Assembly: GCA_002496565.1 (NCBI GenBank)
Contig: DAKJ01000024.1
Span: 10,637 to 74,636 of the forward strand
From: Methanosarcina sp. UBA289
GTDB lineage: Archaea > Halobacteriota > Methanosarcinia > Methanosarcinales > Methanosarcinaceae
Direction: 5' to 3'
Length of the DNA: 64,000 bases
Part shown: in pieces, positions 62,824 through 64,000 of the stretch
How positions within the stretch are numbered: the first letter of the stretch is position 1
Layout of the letters: every line of letters begins with the position of its first letter
The notes under the pieces: model-generated
Database searches by the model: none
Seen by the model: only the letters and a program-made list of their open reading frames with translations
Told to the model about the DNA's origin: nothing
Translations under genes and position numbers: made by a program

Positions 62824-63702
62824 ATGGCAGTTATTGGGCTTTCAAGAAACAAAGACACTCTGGAATCCGTAAGATTGGCAGTAGAGCTTGCAGGAGGGCT
62901 TGGGATCAAAGAAGGATCTACTGTACTGATCCGGCCGAATGCAAATACTGCAGATCTGCCTCCTGGCTCGACAAATCCTGAGATCCTGAAGGGGGCTATA
63001 CAGGAAGCAAGAAGATGCAATCCGGAAAGAATTATCGTTGCTGAGAAGTCGATGACCACGCTGGATACTGAAATGGTGCTCAGGAAGCTTGGACTCTGGC
63101 AGGCTGCTGAAGCCGAAGGAGTGGATGAAATTCTTATCTTTGACCATATGAAACGCTCTCATATGAAACCCGATGGCGCTTCCTCCTGGCCTGAAGGATT
63201 TTATGTTCCAGAATTTCTGTCTTCGGTAGACTACGTAATCGCGCTTCCTGTAATTAAGACTCATTGGACTGCAACCTTTACCATGGGTTTAAAATCGCAG
63301 ATCAGCATAACTGCAGACCGGGATAGAAGACAGCTTCCTCACGGCCAGCACAAGGATGTGCTTTTCGGAGATATGATTGCCGAGTCAAATCTTGTTTACA
63401 GACCTGATTTTTATATCTCGGACGCTACGAAATGCTTTGTGACCGGAGGTCCTGACATTGGAACCTTGAGAGAGCCTGGCATTGTACTGGCAAGCTCGGA
63501 TGTGGTCGCAAACGATGCTGTAGGCCTTGCTCTACTGAAAACTCTTGGCACGGTTCCGAAAATCCAGGAACATTCGGTTTGGGCTCAGCCTCAGATCAAA
63601 AGAGCGGTAGAACTCGGATTGGGGATACGCGACAAGGAAGAGATAACTGTAAAAAGCTTAGGGATAGACGAAATTGGAGAAATTCTCGCCAATCTTGCTT
63701 GA
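62824..63702 (+). CDS. DUF362 family protein
   Basis: 292 residues. RPNANTADLPPGSTNPEIL, VIALPVIKTHWTATFTMGLK and DATKCFVTGGPDIGTLREPG are typical of DUF362, a family often found with Fe-S proteins and of unknown reaction. The usual ferredoxin domain is lacking here. The frame opens at 62758, but ATG 62824 (MAVIGLSRNKDT) follows GGGAG by 8 nt and gives a normal N-terminus. The preceding gap (62609-62823) carries the inverted repeat listed above. Confidence 0.75.
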   Translation: MAVIGLSRNKDTLESVRLAVELAGGLGIKEGSTVLIRPNANTADLPPGSTNPEILKGAIQEARRCNPERIIVAEKSMTTLDTEMVLRKLGLWQAAEAEGVDEILIFDHMKRSHMKPDGASSWPEGFYVPEFLSSVDYVIALPVIKTHWTATFTMGLKSQISITADRDRRQLPHGQHKDVLFGDMIAESNLVYRPDFYISDATKCFVTGGPDIGTLREPGIVLASSDVVANDAVGLALLKTLGTVPKIQEHSVWAQPQIKRAVELGLGIRDKEEITVKSLGIDEIGEILANLA

Positions 63703-64000
63703 AGGCACTTTGGAAAGCTTTTAAAGGCAGAAAAATGTGAATAACATATCTCAGGAAGCCTGATTTTCTGGCTTTCTAATTTAAAAACTTTCATTTCTTC
63801 AATTTGAAAAACCTTATGTAGATGTTTTCAAAATAAGAAAATTCTCGGATAGAAAATCCTCATAAATGGATTTTTCAGTAAAAAGTCCTAATATATAAAG
63901 TTAACAGGGCCTGGCAATTTACAGCTATCTTACGGAAACTTGGAGAAACTTGATTTCATTGGATTTTCTAATATCTCTTTTATATTCCCTTTTTATATTC
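63703..64000. other. Intergenic tail of the window
   Basis: 298 bp of AT-rich DNA without a credible frame. AGGAAGCCTGATTTTCTGG and CTTTCTAATTT near 63750 may be the transcript end of the DUF362 gene. The window stops before the next gene. Confidence 0.4.

Overview
The window reads as chromosome of a methanogenic archaeon of the genus Methanosarcina or a very close relative. It carries the F420H2 dehydrogenase (Fpo) operon, including the Methanosarcinales-type fpoO. It also has archaeal ribosomal proteins (L7Ae, S28e, L24e, S6e), aIF5B, DNA topoisomerase VI, a RamA-type corrinoid activator with its corrinoid protein and methyltransferase, UPF0228, and large NosD/PKD surface proteins. The species cannot be fixed from the sequence alone. 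No tRNA, rRNA, CRISPR array or intact transposase was recognised.

Layout. (1) 1-9477: the distal part of the fpo operon, running fpoB (3' end only), C, D, H, I, J (two genes), K, L, M, N, O. The genes overlap or nearly touch and together form the membrane and connecting modules of a proton-pumping complex that passes electrons from F420H2 to methanophenazine. (2) 9478-18500: an accessory, partly decayed region. It holds a seven-gene membrane-associated zinc-ribbon/SPFH module (10043-14726) whose last gene is cut off exactly where a second, partial copy of fpoO begins. Then come an orphan gene fragment, a damaged NosD-type gene, a third and more diverged fpoO copy, and further gene debris. (3) 18600-26700: extracellular repeat proteins (NosD beta-helix, PKD, beta-propellers) and a UPF0228 protein. 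(4) 27000-31800: a radical SAM gene facing a translation cluster rpl7ae-rps28e-rpl24e-ndk-infB-rps6e. (5) 31900-42100: minus-strand metabolic genes. These are a double CDGSH Fe-S protein, a PPOX-fold protein, the PLP synthase genes pdxT and pdxS, a PAP2 phosphatase, and a three-gene methyltransferase/corrinoid protein/RamA operon. (6) 42800-48900: two paralogous YdjM-like membrane proteins flanking a superoxide dismutase, then a DUF4209 (RNxxxHG) protein and a chagasin-like protease inhibitor. (7) 49500-58300: gyrA-gyrB followed by top6A-top6B, so two unrelated type II topoisomerases lie side by side. (8) 60000-63700: two MgtE-like half transporters with a PhoU/TrkA-C protein, and a DUF362 protein.

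The signals most worth pursuing are the zinc-ribbon/SPFH module bracketed by fpoO copies, a cloverleaf-like structured element at 33274-33370, the methyltransferase operon with no dedicated substrate methyltransferase beside it, the DUF4209/HEPN-like protein, the gyrase/Topo VI pairing with an acid-extended GyrA, and several sharp inverted repeats in intergenic DNA.

Limits: all assignments come from reading the translated sequence and recognising motifs. No alignments or database searches were run, and many start codons were chosen from Shine-Dalgarno spacing.
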